DNA from: Fagopyrum homotropicum | Taxonomy: Eukaryota; Streptophyta; Magnoliopsida; Caryophyllales; Polygonaceae | Direction: 5' to 3' | DNA length: 64,000 bases | Assembly: GCA_033239125.1 (NCBI GenBank) | Contig: BSWB01000002.1 | Span: 85,990,560 to 86,054,559 of the forward strand | In this document: positions 1 to 9,966 of the stretch, one piece after another | Layout: every line of letters begins with the position of its first letter | Numbering within the stretch: position 1 is the stretch's first letter | Translations under genes and position numbers: made by a program | The notes under the pieces: model-generated | Databases searched by the model: none | Told to the model about the DNA's origin: nothing | Seen by the model: only the letters and a program-made list of their open reading frames with translations

Positions 1-1
1 G

Positions 2-322
2 TTTGTTGTCAACCCATTATATGACGATGGTGAAGGAAAAGTTAAAAATGAGAGTGATGTCATCTTTGAAGATTGTGTCCCGAAACTTCCAATTGAAGTT
101 TCCAACCCATTGTATGTCGTGTCCTTTGAAGTTGACAAACACAAAGCCATAATTGATAATGAAGAAGACGCCAACCTCGACAACGACGCCATTATGTTGA
201 TGGACAACCAATTTGAGGCTCCCCATATGAGGTTTGTCTTTGTAATGTCCACTAACTTACCTCCCAGCTTTCCCTTCCATATTTTCAACAGGGGCCCCAA
301 CGTTCACCATCAAGGGTCTTGA
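2..322 (+). pseudogene. Unassigned reading frame open from the window edge
   Basis: This frame is open from the left edge of the window to a TGA at 320-322, so its beginning lies outside. The product is acidic, rich in Asp, Glu and Asn, and contains the near-repeat NPLYDDG / NPLYVVSF. It shows no membrane segment, zinc knuckle or catalytic motif that I recognise. Downstream frames to about 740 have similar composition but are interrupted. Because it sits next to an LTR-like AT-rich stretch, I infer it is the 3' coding tail of a degraded retroelement; a fragment of a host gene is the alternative. Confidence 0.25.
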
Positions 323-1050
323 CGGTATGATAGACAAACTCCACAGCGTCGCCACCTTGAGAGATTACAGGTTCAAGCCTCTCAATCCGGAGTTTGTCGT
401 ATTTATATCCGAAGGTATACCATCAAACTGCCACCCATCCAAGGCATTGAGTATCATTTCAAAGAGTTTTGGTATCATCAAAGAACGGCATCAGTCCATT
501 ACTTGTACTGGATCCCGCGCCTTGCCGTCATATTCTACAACCTCCATGGCACCACCCTCTTGAAAGACTATAAGTTCAAGCCTCCTAATTCCTATGACGT
601 GCACCATCTTGACCACGGTGAAAAGGGGACGTTTCACAACCAAGAGGAGGAGAATGATACCCTCTGGCTATCATTACCATGTGTATGTCTGCCTATTCTT
701 GGCACTTACCACAACACAGCTAGCCTTTGCTCCACCATGGGTTTGCCGACGGATAGTTGATGCATACTGACGAAGGAATGATACTACCGACGAAAGTCGT
801 TTTCCACATATTTATCTCTGTCATATTTATATATTTTATATATTTTATTTTTAGATATTTTAATAATTAGAGGGGATATTCTTGTGAGTATCTTCTTTAT
901 AAGAAGACATTTAATGCTTGGGATAGTTTTTGGAAATATTCCATCAAATCCCTTATTTAATATCTAGAATATTTCCTTTTTAATTATGTGTCTAAGTCTT
1001 AGGAATTGTCATCATCCACTATGTAGAGGATGATTGACCTCATTATAAAA
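323..1050. other. Unassigned AT-rich repeat remnant, left half (split by TE-1)
   Basis: There is no intact coding frame. From about 780 the sequence becomes very AT-rich and ends at CATTATAAAA, where TE-1 is inserted. Removing TE-1 joins this to 8742 onward and recreates a TATAAAAG box, so TE-1 probably landed in a TATA-type promoter, possibly that of an older LTR. This is inference from the junction only. Confidence 0.4.
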
Positions 1051-2212
1051 TGATACGGGATGATCCGTGATTGAGTCGATCTAGGCACAATAATCTCGAA
1101 TCCGGCTGAATGAAACGAATTCAGAATGCGGAATGAAAAGAAGATGGTGAATGGCGCAGGTCGGTGAGAGAAGAACCAAAGAGAGTAAACGAATGAACCA
1201 AAGCTGAAGAGCCAAAACCCCAATCGTGAATGCTCTAGACCCGTCTCCAATACAACTTTACACTAGCTCCGGTTGGACTAGCACAAAGAGGGACTCGTGA
1301 AGGCTCGAAGCACCAATCCGAAGGCGGTTGACACAAACAAGCTCAGCCAAGCAACATCAGCAATGCCAACCAAAAACTCTCTTTTTCTTTGATTGATTTT
1401 GTGAAATGATTACAAATGTAATTCTAAGCAATTGGGAATAACGTAACTAATTTGCAGCTAAAGAGGCTATCTATATAGACTCTTTTATCTAGACAAAATA
1501 AAGAAAAGAAAATTAAAACATTAGTGGGAAGGTGGTAATAAGAGAGCTTCCTCTAATGTAGTTAACAACCTAATAAACCACTAATTCAGCATGAGAATAG
1601 GCTGATTTATTCAAACTAATCCTAGGAGTGTGCTGAGTGTGCTGGACGTTTTTTTAAAGAGCAAAATGGGCTATCCGATTGGGTTGAGTTGTTCAACAGA
1701 TCCATGAGTGATTTGGATGTGTTTTAAGAGCCCAAATGATGATCCGAATGAGCTGACTTGTTACTCTCTTGGGCCTCCTGGAACGTGATCAGCTTGCTAT
1801 CCTCTTGGGCTGCATTGGACATGAGCAACAACCTCCCTTGGGCGTGAGCAGCTGCTTCCCCTCTTGGGCTGCTTTGGACGTGATCAACAGCTCCTTCTCT
1901 TGGACTGCTTTGGACGTAATCAACAGCTTCTCCTCTTGGGTTGCATTAGACGTGAACAACAACCTCCCATCTTAGCTTCTTTGGACGTGATCAACAGCCT
2001 CCTCTTGGACTGCTTTGGACGTGAGCAATATCTCCTCCCTTTGCTTGCTTGCTCCTGCATTCATCAAAAGATTAACACATGAGGTATGGCAATTAAATGG
2101 TTCACGCATTATGCCAAGCAATAGCACTTCCCTTGACGTAGCTTCTTGGATCTCCTTAGCTCTTGCTCTAGTAATGGGACCTTGATAGCTTCCATGTGAT
2201 AGTCCTACAGCA
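1051..2212 (-). repeat. TE-1 3' LTR
   Basis: This is the downstream LTR of the minus-strand element. It matches 7576-8736 along its whole length apart from scattered substitutions and two indels of about 10-12 bp, one within the internal minisatellite. On the minus strand it begins TGCTGTAGG, where the 5' copy has TGATGTAGG, and it ends CGTATCA. The last part of the polyprotein frame is encoded inside it. Confidence 0.92.
1768..2035. repeat. LTR-internal minisatellite of TE-1 (3' LTR copy)
   Basis: About six degenerate tandem units of roughly 36-48 bp follow the pattern CTTGGGCTGCTTTGGACGTG, then ATCAACAGC and a CT-rich spacer. The same array is at 8300-8565 in the other LTR. On the minus strand the units encode a repeating peptide (LLITSKAVQEE-like), so the array is an in-frame tail of the polyprotein. 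The two LTR copies differ by one indel inside the array, consistent with slippage since insertion. Confidence 0.8.
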
Positions 2213-3285
2213 TCCACTCCTTCTTGGAAAGAATTCGACCCCGAATTTTCATCTTGTTCCGAATCTCCTTCATAGGGGCTCAAATCTCCTACATTAAAAG
2301 TGGTACTAACTCCATACTCTTCCGGTAAGTCCAACACATAAGCGTTGTCGTTAATCCGGTGTAAGACTTTGAATGGTCCATCACCCCGTGGTGCTAGCTT
2401 GGAATGGCGTTTTGTCGGAAACCGCTCTTTCCTTAGATGTAGCCAAACTAAGTCGCCGGGCTGGAAAATCATCTTCCGACGTCCTTTGTTGTTCCGAGCT
2501 GCAGTTTCAACGCCCTTCTTATCAAGTGCAGCTTTGGTCTTAACATGAAGTTCCTTAATGTAGTCCACCTGTTCCAAAGCATCAAAAGCTACTCGATCCT
2601 TTCGAGGAATCGGTAATAAGTCCAAAGGAGTTAAAGGGTTAAATCTATAAACACATTTGAAAGGTGATAACGAAGTGGAAGAATGCATGGTGCGATTATA
2701 AGCAAACTCAATATGTGGTAACATGTCTTCCCATTCTTTTAAGTTATCTTTCAACATGGTTCTAAGGAGGGTCGTTAGGGTCCTATTGTTGACTTCCGTT
2801 TGCCCATCTGTTTGGGGATGACTAGAGGTCGAAAATAGTAATCTAGTGCCCATTTTTCCCCAAAGTGTCTTCGAAAAGAAACTCAAAAACTTGACATCCC
2901 TATCACTAACAATAGTTTTAGGTATTCCATGCAATCTCACTATTTCCTTAAAGAAAAGATTAGCAACATTATATGCATCTTCAGTTTTATGACATGGAAT
3001 AAAATGTTCCATTTTAGAGAATCTATCTACTACCACAAAAATGGAATCTCTTCCTTTCTTAGTCCTAGGTAGTCCAACAATGAAATCCATACTTATGTCC
3101 TCCCAAGGGCCATTAGGCGTCGGTAAGGGTGTATACAGCCCGTGGGGTTGTACCTTAGCTTTGGCCTTAAGACATTCAATGCACCTTTTCAGCATGTGTT
3201 CTACATCCCTTAACATATGAGGCCAATAAAAGTGAGTTTGCAACATGTGATAAGTTTTGTCCCTCCCAAAATGCCCCATTAGACC
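1972..3285 (-). pseudogene. TE-1 integrase region of the polyprotein
   Basis: This segment of 435 codons follows an in-frame TGA at about 3286-3288 that cuts it from RT/RNase H. Near the start are the last residues of the HHCC zinc finger (CIECLKAKAKV). The catalytic core follows, with DFIVGLPRTKKG, VVDRFSKM, a DRDVKF block and the HPQTDGQTEV motif, and then a basic GPITRARAK motif. The DDE residues appear present. It would join viral cDNA to host DNA. The last 80 or so codons lie in the 3' LTR and are made of minisatellite-coded repeats. No clear chromodomain is seen. The stop has replaced a Gly codon found in the sister element TE-G, so it is a simple nonsense change. Confidence 0.88.
2213..2227 (-). 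other. TE-1 polypurine tract
   Basis: On the minus strand CCAAGAAGGAGTGGA lies immediately upstream of the 3' LTR. It is the expected primer for plus-strand cDNA synthesis, and its position against the LTR edge helped fix that boundary. Confidence 0.75.
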
Positions 3286-4581
3286 TCATTTATGGGCTTT
3301 TTCCACCAATAAGATCCTAAGGGAACATCTAGGTATGCAAATCTTATCCACTTTAAACAAGAAACCTTCAAACACAAAGTACTTATCATAAGGGCCTTGA
3401 GTAGTGCATCTATGAAATATCTTCCCAAATTCAGCATCATCCACATATAATTCTTTAATGTAAGTAAAACCTAACATCCTAGAATCCAAGGTGGTGATTA
3501 AGGTGTATCTCCTAGACAATGCATCCGCTACGACATTATCCTTTCCTTTCTTATACTTGATAATGTAAGGAAAGGTTTCGATGAACTCCATCCACCTACC
3601 ATGCCGTCTATCTAGCTTATCTTGGCTCCTAAAGTGTCTAAGTGAATCATGATCGGTTTTCAAAACAAACTCTTGAGGCCAAAGGTAATGTTGCCATGTT
3701 TTGAGTACTCTAAACAAGGCATACAATTCTTTGTCATAAGTGGAATAGTTTAAGCATGCACCCTTCAATTTTTCACTAAAGAAAGCTAGAGGCTTACCTT
3801 CTTGCATAAGGACGCCGCCAATACCAATACCGGATGCGTCGCATTCAACCTCAAAGGGTTTAGTGAAGTCCGGTAGAGCGAGTAGGGGTGCATGGGTGAG
3901 GCGTCTCTTGAGCTCTTCAAAAGCTCTTTGCTGCGGTTCATTCCACTCAAAAGGAACCTTCTTTTTGGTCAAAGCCGTGAGTGGTGCTACAATGGTGCTA
4001 AAATCTCTCACAAACCTTCTATAGAATGTAGCTAGGCCATGGAAACTCCTCACGTCACAAACCGACCTAGGAACGGGCCATTCATTGATTGCCTTCACCT
4101 TGTCCTCATCCACTTGCAAACCATTGGCACTTACTACAAAACCAAGAAAAATCACTCGGTTAGTATAGAAATCACACTTTTGAATATTAGCATACAAGTA
4201 TTCTATACGCAATGTAGCAAACACATCTCTCAAATGATTTTCATGCTCCTTTAAAGTCTTACTATAGATAAGAATGTCATCAAAGTAAACTACAACAAAT
4301 AAACCAATATAAGGTCTCAAAATATGATTCATTAATCGCATGAAAGTACTAGGAGCGTTAGTTAAGCCAAGAGGCATTACTAGCCACTCATAGAGTCCAA
4401 ATTTGGTTTTAAAAGTTGTTTTCCATTCATCCCCTTCCCTCATTCTAATTTGATGGTAGCCACTCCTAAGGTCAATCTTAGTGAAAATGGTAGCTCCATG
4501 TAACTCATCAAGCATATCATCTAAACGGGGAATCGGGTGTCTATACTTGATAGTAATGTTATTGATTGCTCTACAATCAGT
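3286..4581 (-). pseudogene. TE-1 reverse transcriptase and RNase H region
   Basis: The open part is 409 codons (3286-4515). It opens with the RT fingers motif FTKIDLRSGYHQIRM, has the palm motif MPLGLTNAPSTF and the catalytic box VVVYFDDILIYS, then the connection FHGLATFYRRFVRDFS. RNase H follows, with ECDASGIGIGGVL, the glutamate in TYDKELYAL, KTDHDSLRHF and the ending VVADALSRR. It would copy element RNA to cDNA and degrade the template. Upstream, the frame is separated from protease by a TGA at about 4582 (a Cys codon in TE-G). Downstream it is stopped at about 3286. All visible catalytic aspartates are retained. Confidence 0.92.
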
Positions 4582-5838
4582 TCACATTCTCCAAGTATTA
4601 TCCTTCTTGGGTACTAGCAGGACGGGAACGGCACAAGGACTAAGGCTTTCCCGCACATACCCCTTATCTAGCAAGGCTTGAACTTGGTTCTGAATTTCCT
4701 GGGCTTCCGTAGGGTTCATCCTATAGGCGGGCCTATTGGGAAGAGTGGCTCCCGATATTAAATCTATTTGGTGTTCAATGCCCCTAATGGGCGGCAAGCC
4801 GGCTGGAATCTCCTCAGGAAAAACGTCCCTAAACTCGTCTAACAGCCCCTGAATAGCAGTAGAAAGTGGAATCGTAGAGTCATGAGGCACATTTACTAGA
4901 GATTTACACAAACTCATCATTAGCACATCAATAGAAGCATAGTTAGTGACATATTCATTCCTAGACTCAAGATAGCTACTTGTTGGTTGTACAAACAATG
5001 TTTGATGGGTTTTGTTCTCTTTACTCTTAGGCCGTGTGATCTTAGGTTGTGGAGGGGTTCCTTGCTCTACCCTCTTGTTCTCATAGTACTCGGCTATTTG
5101 TAAAGGTGTCATAGGTTTAAGTGTTAAAGTTTTACCTTTATACTCAAAGCTACATTTGTTAGAAAACCCATCATGAACAACTTTCCTATCATATTGCCAT
5201 GGACGGCCAAGCAGCAAGTGACAAGCATTCATAGGCACAACATCACATGTAATAACATCCTCATATAATCCTAATGTTATATTGACCTTAGTTTGCTTAT
5301 TGACCTTAAGCTCTCCACACTCATTCATCCAATGTAGTTTATATGGCCTAGGGTGATAAAATGTAAGAAGTTGTAATTTGTTTACCATTTCAGTGCTAGC
5401 TATGTTGCAACAACTTCCTCCATCAATTATCACATTACACACTTTGCCTTTAATACTACACCTAGTATGAAACAGATTTTCACGTTGGTTATCCTCACAA
5501 GGTGCTAATTGGACATGCAAAGTTCTCCTAGCTATCAAAGATTCACCTTGTTCATACTTAATGCAATCATCATGCTCATTTTGTTCATTGTCATCAATTA
5601 ATGCATTTTCATCATCTAATTCCACATCATCCTCACTCTCATATTCTCCTAGATGGTTTATGATCAAAGTGCGTCTATTAGGACATTCTCTATTCATATG
5701 ACCTCTACCTTGGCATTTAAAACACACAATGTCCCTAGTTCTAGAGTTAGAGAAATGAGTACTCCCTCGATGATCACTTGAAGGCTCATTCAAGGATCCT
5801 GGTGTAGTGGCTGGTGTAGACGACCTTCTTTGCCCTTC
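4582..5838 (-). pseudogene. TE-1 nucleocapsid, protease and RT N-terminal region
   Basis: The frame is 403 codons from about 5793 and is continuous, apart from one TAA (5839-5841), with gag upstream. In order it has a CCHC zinc knuckle (CFKCQGRGHMNREC), an acidic linker, a protease-like segment with IIDGGSCCNIAS and HLLLGRPWQYDRKV, and the start of RT (GLPPIRGIEHQIDL, NRPAYRMNP, VPKKDNTWRM). The DGG in place of the usual D-S/T-G is typical of some plant chromoviruses rather than a defect. No ATG opens the downstream piece, as expected of a fused polyprotein. Its end is a nonsense codon just after WRM. Confidence 0.9.
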
Positions 5839-6924
5839 TTAGCCCATAGGTGCCGATTTCCTCTCCTCCTTCCGGCCTCCTTGCTCCTTGTTGTGGTTAG
5901 GCAGCAGTCGGCTCCCTTGTGCTTTCCAAGCGTTGGGCGTTCCATGGGGTGGTTTGTATTCCCGGTTTCGCACCTTAGTCTTCCTTTCCACCTTGATGGC
6001 CAAGTGTAGTAATTGATCCATGGTGTTGTATGGATACATATCAACCTCATTAGCCAAATTAGAATTCAGAATACGAAGGTACCTTGCCATAGTGTTTTCT
6101 TCATCTTCTAGAACGTTGGCCTTCACCATAGCAACTTGCATATTCGTATAAGCTTCCTCAGCGCTAAGAGAACCTTGTCTCAAATTTTCCAGCCGTTATC
6201 GAAGCTCTCGGGTATAGTGAGGTGGAACGAACCTAGCCCTCATTAGTGCCTTCATATGCTCCCATGTGCTGATTTGAGGATCCAATGTTCGAACTCTTTC
6301 TTTGACTACGTGATCCCACCATACCAAAGCATAGCCTTGGAACTCGAGAGTGGCTAGCTGAACCTTCCTAGGCTCACTAAAGTTGTGACACAACCAGATT
6401 TGCTCAACTTTAGTTTCCCACTCCGTGTAGACGTCGGGATCACACTTTCCTTCAAAGACGGGAATTTTGATTTTGATTTTTCCGAGTCCGTCTTGCTCCT
6501 GATAGGGCCGAAACTCATAGTTGGAATGTAAATTACCTTGATCCGGATGATCCGGATCTCTAGTAACACGTGAAGGACCGCCAAACGGAAAAGTTGTGAT
6601 GTAAATTACACCACAACGGAAAAGTTGTGACACAACCAGATTTGCTCAACTTTAGTTTCCCACTCCCATGTGCTGATTAGGGGGTTCGTTGGAATGTAAA
6701 TTACCTTGATCCGGATGATCCGGCTCTCTAGTAACACGTGAAGGACCGCCAAACTCATAGTTGGTTCTCAAAGGTGGCGTCCCGGCTGGTGGTGTTCGTG
6801 CTTCCATAGACTCCACTCATTTGGATAGGTTAGCTACGGAATCGGACAATTGTTTCAATAAACTGATCATCTCAGGCGTGACGGTCTCGCTACTCGACTT
6901 GCTGGGACTTAGGGACCTGGACAT
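5839..6924 (-). pseudogene. TE-1 gag (capsid), rearranged
   Basis: I place the start at the ATG at 6922-6924 (MSRSLSPSKSSSETV), because translation from it gives a sensible gag leader. An in-frame TGA lies at 6817-6819 and a TAA at 6196-6198; the latter replaces a Gln codon of TE-G, a C-to-T change. The capsid signature KIPVFEGKCDPDVYTEWE and YALVWWDHVVKERV marks it as retrotransposon gag. The segment 6524-6760 is a scrambled duplication of neighbouring gag sequence, so the N-terminal part is doubly damaged. The protein would form the virus-like particle in the cytoplasm. Confidence 0.85.
6524..6760. repeat. Local duplication scar inside TE-1 gag
   Basis: About 60 bp at 6524-6582 recurs at 6691-6757. 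The stretch 6378-6425 (AAAGTTGTGACACAACCAG and onward) recurs at 6621-6668. Between them lies a short insert, 6602-6624, that is identical over 23 nt to the RNase H coding sequence of TE-A (15387-15409). This is best explained by template switching or filler-DNA repair. Confidence 0.75.
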
Positions 6925-7561
6925 GCTCAAGTAACAAACAAATAACCGGTTAGGTTAGAAAAGCAAAGATCTCACTTGTGTATCGGTCACACTCTCGTTG
7001 GTATTGCCTAGCTGGTGGCTCGAGTTGTAAGGATCCAACACCTTAAGATCGCGATTTCCGAACCTTCTTAGCAACCCTTTGGAACTAGAACTGCTGAAAC
7101 TGTATGTTAGTGTCGGAGATGAATCAAGACACCCCTAATTGGAGTATTGACCGTTGGGTTGGTGTAGGTACGGTGAATGTGTTTAGAATGACGTTTTGAG
7201 CTGTTTTAAAGAGTTTACTTGTGCTTGATGTAGATTAATAAAGGCCAGCCGTTTTTCGTATGTGTTTTTTTTTTTTTTTTTTGAAAGATCTCTTAGACTT
7301 TGTCAAAGATTTGAGGAAGAGAAGGTAACCTGAAACTGATTGCAACGAGAATTGTAGGAGAGCAGGTTACCGAATTGTGTATGTAGCGTTTGAGCTCTCT
7401 TTTTGTTTTGTTTTCGTTTTGTGTTTACCTCTCCTCAAGATGTTGTCTGGCACTAAGAATCCTTGGTTTTTGCCTTTGAACACTTCAAGCACAAGTTAAA
7501 CCTCAATTGGATAAGCAATAGGTTAACAAAGAAGAAAGGAGTGATCAATTGTACCAACTGA
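6925..7561 (-). other. TE-1 untranslated leader
   Basis: This is non-coding sequence between primer site and gag. It contains a poly-T/poly-A run at about 7267-7282. No ORF or structural RNA is recognised. Confidence 0.6.
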
Positions 7562-7573
7562 GCTCTGATACCA
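7562..7573 (-). other. TE-1 primer-binding site (initiator tRNA-Met)
   Basis: The minus strand reads TGGTATCAGAGC, complementary to the 3' end of plant initiator tRNA-Met. It lies 2 nt inside the 5' LTR, the normal location for priming minus-strand cDNA. Confidence 0.93.
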
Positions 7574-7575
7574 AC

Positions 7576-8736
7576 TGATACGGGATGATCCGTGATTGAG
7601 TCGATCTAGGCACAATGATCTCGAATCCGGCTGAATGAAACGAATTCAGAATGCGGAATGAAAAGAAGATGGTGAATGGCGCATGAGGGTGAGAGAAGAA
7701 CCAAAGAGAGTCAACGAAGGAACCAAGGCTGAAGAGCCAAAACCCCAATCGTGAATGCTCTAGACCCGTCTCCAATACAACTTTACACTAGCTGCGGCTG
7801 GACTAGCACAAAGAGGGACTCGTGAAGGCTCGAAGCACCAATCCGAAGGCGGTTGACACAAACAAGCTCAGCCAAGCAACAACAGCAATGCCAACCAAAA
7901 ACTCTCTTGTTCTTTGATTGATTTTGTGAAATGATTACAAATGTAATTCTAAGCAATTGGGAATAACGTAACTAATCTGCAGCTAAAGAGGCTATCTATA
8001 TAGACTCTTTTATCTAGACAAAATAAAGAAAAGAAAATTAAAACATTAGTGGGAAGGTGGTAATAAGAGAGCTTCCTCTAATGTAGCTAACAACCTAACA
8101 AACCACTAATTCAGCATGAGAATAGGCTGATTTATTCAAACTAATCCTAGGAGTGTGCTGAGTGTGCTGGACGTTTTTTTAACGAGCAAAATGGGCTATC
8201 CGACTGGGCTGAGTTGTTCAACAGATCCATGAGTGATTTGGATGTGTTTTAAGAGCCCAAATGATGATCCGAATGAGCTGACTTGTTACTCTCTTGGGCC
8301 TCCTAGAATGTGATCAGCTTGCTATCCTCTTGGGCTGCATTGGGCATGAGCAATAGCCTCCCTTGGGCTGCCTTGGGCGTGAGCAGCTGCTTCCCCTCTT
8401 GGGCTGCTTTGGACGTGATCAACAGCTTCTTCTCTTGGACTGCTTTGGACGTAATCAACAGCTTCTCCTCTTGGGCTGCATTAGACGTGAACAACAGCCT
8501 CCCCTCTTGGCTTCTTTGGACGTGATCAACAGCCTCCTCTTGGACTGCTTTGGACGTGAGCAACATCTCCTCCCTTTGCTTGCTTGCTCCTGCATTCATC
8601 AAAAGATTAACACATGAGGTATGGTTCACGCATTGTGCCAAGCAATAGCACTTCCCTTGACGTAGCTTCTTGGATGTCCTTAGCTCTTGCTCTAGTAATG
8701 GGACCTTGATAGCTTCCATGTGATAGTCCTACATCA
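7576..8736 (-). repeat. TE-1 5' LTR
   Basis: This is the upstream LTR in the minus-strand sense. It contains the element's promoter and a TATA-like TCTATATAGATAG near 7990-8010. It carries the same minisatellite as the other LTR at 8300-8565. Confidence 0.92.
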
Positions 8737-8741
8737 TAAAA

Positions 8742-9510
8742 GCATGTTCACTTTTAATCTAGTATACTTGAGAAGCATTTTCTTATCCTTGGTTATTGGG
8801 CATCACAACTATTCTATCTTAAAGTTCTTCTTTTGGATCTTCGATCCAAGTCTCCACTTCAAGGATTCTTCAAGAATCACTTGCTCACTCCACTTCATGG
8901 ATTTCTCGATCTACCTAATCAAAACAACCATTCACTTCTACAACCATTTCAAAGCTTATGCCAACTCATTTCCATCGTTTAAATTCATCCGTACATAATA
9001 AGCAGAGTTGTTGAAGTTTAAGTTCGATCTAGATCTGGAGTTTGTACCTTAGGTTGCAAGACTCTTAGCACTATAAAAGGTCTTCCATAGTTCTAGTTAG
9101 TTTTGAAGTTTAAAGACAATTTGTCATTGGTTTCTTTTCTAGAAAATCTAATCAAAAAGAGAGGTTTGATTGGAGATTGTTGTGTGTTATCAAGCTTGGT
9201 TGAATCTTTGTTTGCGTCAATCTTTCTAAAGGTTGGTGCATCAAGTTCTTCACTCGTCTCCTCCTTGTGCTTGCTTCTCCATAAAGGAAAGTTGACAAAA
9301 TTAAACACGTTTGAATCTTTGTTTGCGTCAATCTTTCTAAAGGTTGGTGCATCAAGTTCTTCACTCGCCTCCTCCTTGAAAATAAATCTATGGATTGTTT
9401 AAGATTGACGTTTAACTTCGGTAAATATGCGTCATTTATAATAGGGAAAATTCTAGAAAAACCATTTGAAAATATGAAAACTAGTCCCCAAAGTTTCAAC
9501 TTTTGGAAAA
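8742..9510. other. Unassigned LTR-like remnant, right half
   Basis: This continues the stretch interrupted by TE-1. It has no credible gene. The part around 9171-9290 resembles the H-type LTR at 21950-22040 (GGTTGGTGC, CTCCTCCTTGTGCTTG), so it is likely the R/U5 part of a related old LTR. A second TATAAAAGG lies at about 9074. Confidence 0.4.
9200..9378. repeat. Tandem duplication, 68-bp copies at 111-bp spacing
   Basis: Positions 9200-9267 and 9311-9378 are the same 68-bp segment, starting TTGAATCTTTGTTTGCGTC, with a single C/T difference seen by eye. It is a recent local duplication within the remnant LTR. Confidence 0.85.
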
Positions 9511-9513
9511 TGA

Positions 9514-9516
<3 letters not shown>

Positions 9517-9553
<37 letters not shown>
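9517..9553. repeat. (TA)n microsatellite, left flank of TE-A
   Basis: A run of about 18 TA units abuts the 5' LTR of TE-A. A matching (TA)n tract lies directly after the 3' LTR (23284-23340). TE-A therefore probably inserted into a pre-existing TA repeat, which hides its target duplication. Confidence 0.9.
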
Positions 9554-9556
<3 letters not shown>

Positions 9557-9874
9557 CATGAATTATGACCTTAGGTTAGACATGCATATAGGTAGTTTTT
9601 CCCTTTGTTTTGGATGCATATACATGAATCTATAGTATTTGAGCTCATATTTGCATACTTCGCTAGAAAAGATTTCTACACATATTCTTGTTGCAATTGT
9701 AGGAAAATTGGTGGATTTTGGATCAAAAGAGGGCATATAAGGATAAGGAATCAAGTTAGATCATAATGGAGCACATTGGAGAATAAAAGGAGAGCTAAAG
9801 CATCATCAAAAGGATACAAGAAAAGAGCTAAGGAAACACGTCACATAACAGAAATCCCGGCTAAGTTACGGGAC

Positions 9875-9886
9875 TCTCGGCCGAGA
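9875..9886. repeat. Palindrome TCTCGGCCGAGA, U3 of TE-A
   Basis: A perfect 12-bp palindrome about 70 bp upstream of the TATA box. The same core recurs at 13983-14000, 17407-17420 and 21013-21024, with degenerate copies near 10405-10440, 13895-13927, 17445-17485, 17885 and 22515-22560. Confidence 0.85.
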
Positions 9887-9949
9887 TTTGTGTCGGACTC
9901 ATCCGAGATATAGTGTAAAATTGGCCCAAGGCCCAAGTTCGAAACCCTA

Positions 9950-9966
9950 GATATTTATATAAGGTA
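9950..9966 (+). promoter_or_regulatory. TE-A LTR TATA box
   Basis: TATATAAGG at 9957-9965 is conserved in the 3' LTR at about 21090 as TTTATATAAGGC. It is followed by a purine-rich start-like region. Transcription would begin roughly 30 bp downstream, which places the TTACCCGG array in the transcribed leader. Confidence 0.6.

Larger units (their letters stand above)
1051..8736 (-). mobile_element. TE-1, complete Ty3/gypsy LTR retrotransposon (chromovirus type)
   Basis: The element is 7.7 kb and read on the minus strand. It is bounded by direct repeats at 1051-2212 and 7576-8736 and flanked by the perfect 5-bp duplication TAAAA (1046-1050 and 8737-8741). Both LTRs have TGAT...ATCA-type ends. 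A primer-binding site and a purine tract lie just inside the LTRs. Domain order is gag, zinc knuckle, protease, RT, RNase H, integrase, which is Ty3/gypsy order. The protease-region motif IIDGGSC and the C-terminal GPITRARAK, with a reading frame that runs into the 3' LTR, resemble CRM/Reina-type chromoviruses; the lineage is inference. Hand comparison of the LTRs gives roughly 30-35 substitutions in about 1150 bp (about 3%), which suggests a young insertion. At least four in-frame stops and a rearranged gag make it non-autonomous now. Confidence 0.93.

Noticed and set aside
999..1250. Minus-strand frame METGLEHSRLGFW, repeated at 7545-7775
   Set aside because: It is inside the LTRs of TE-1, duplicated with them, and has no gag or pol similarity.
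8303..8719. 138-codon frame in the 5' LTR of TE-1
   Set aside because: It is the LTR copy of the polyprotein tail without the polyprotein; there is no start context or promoter for it.
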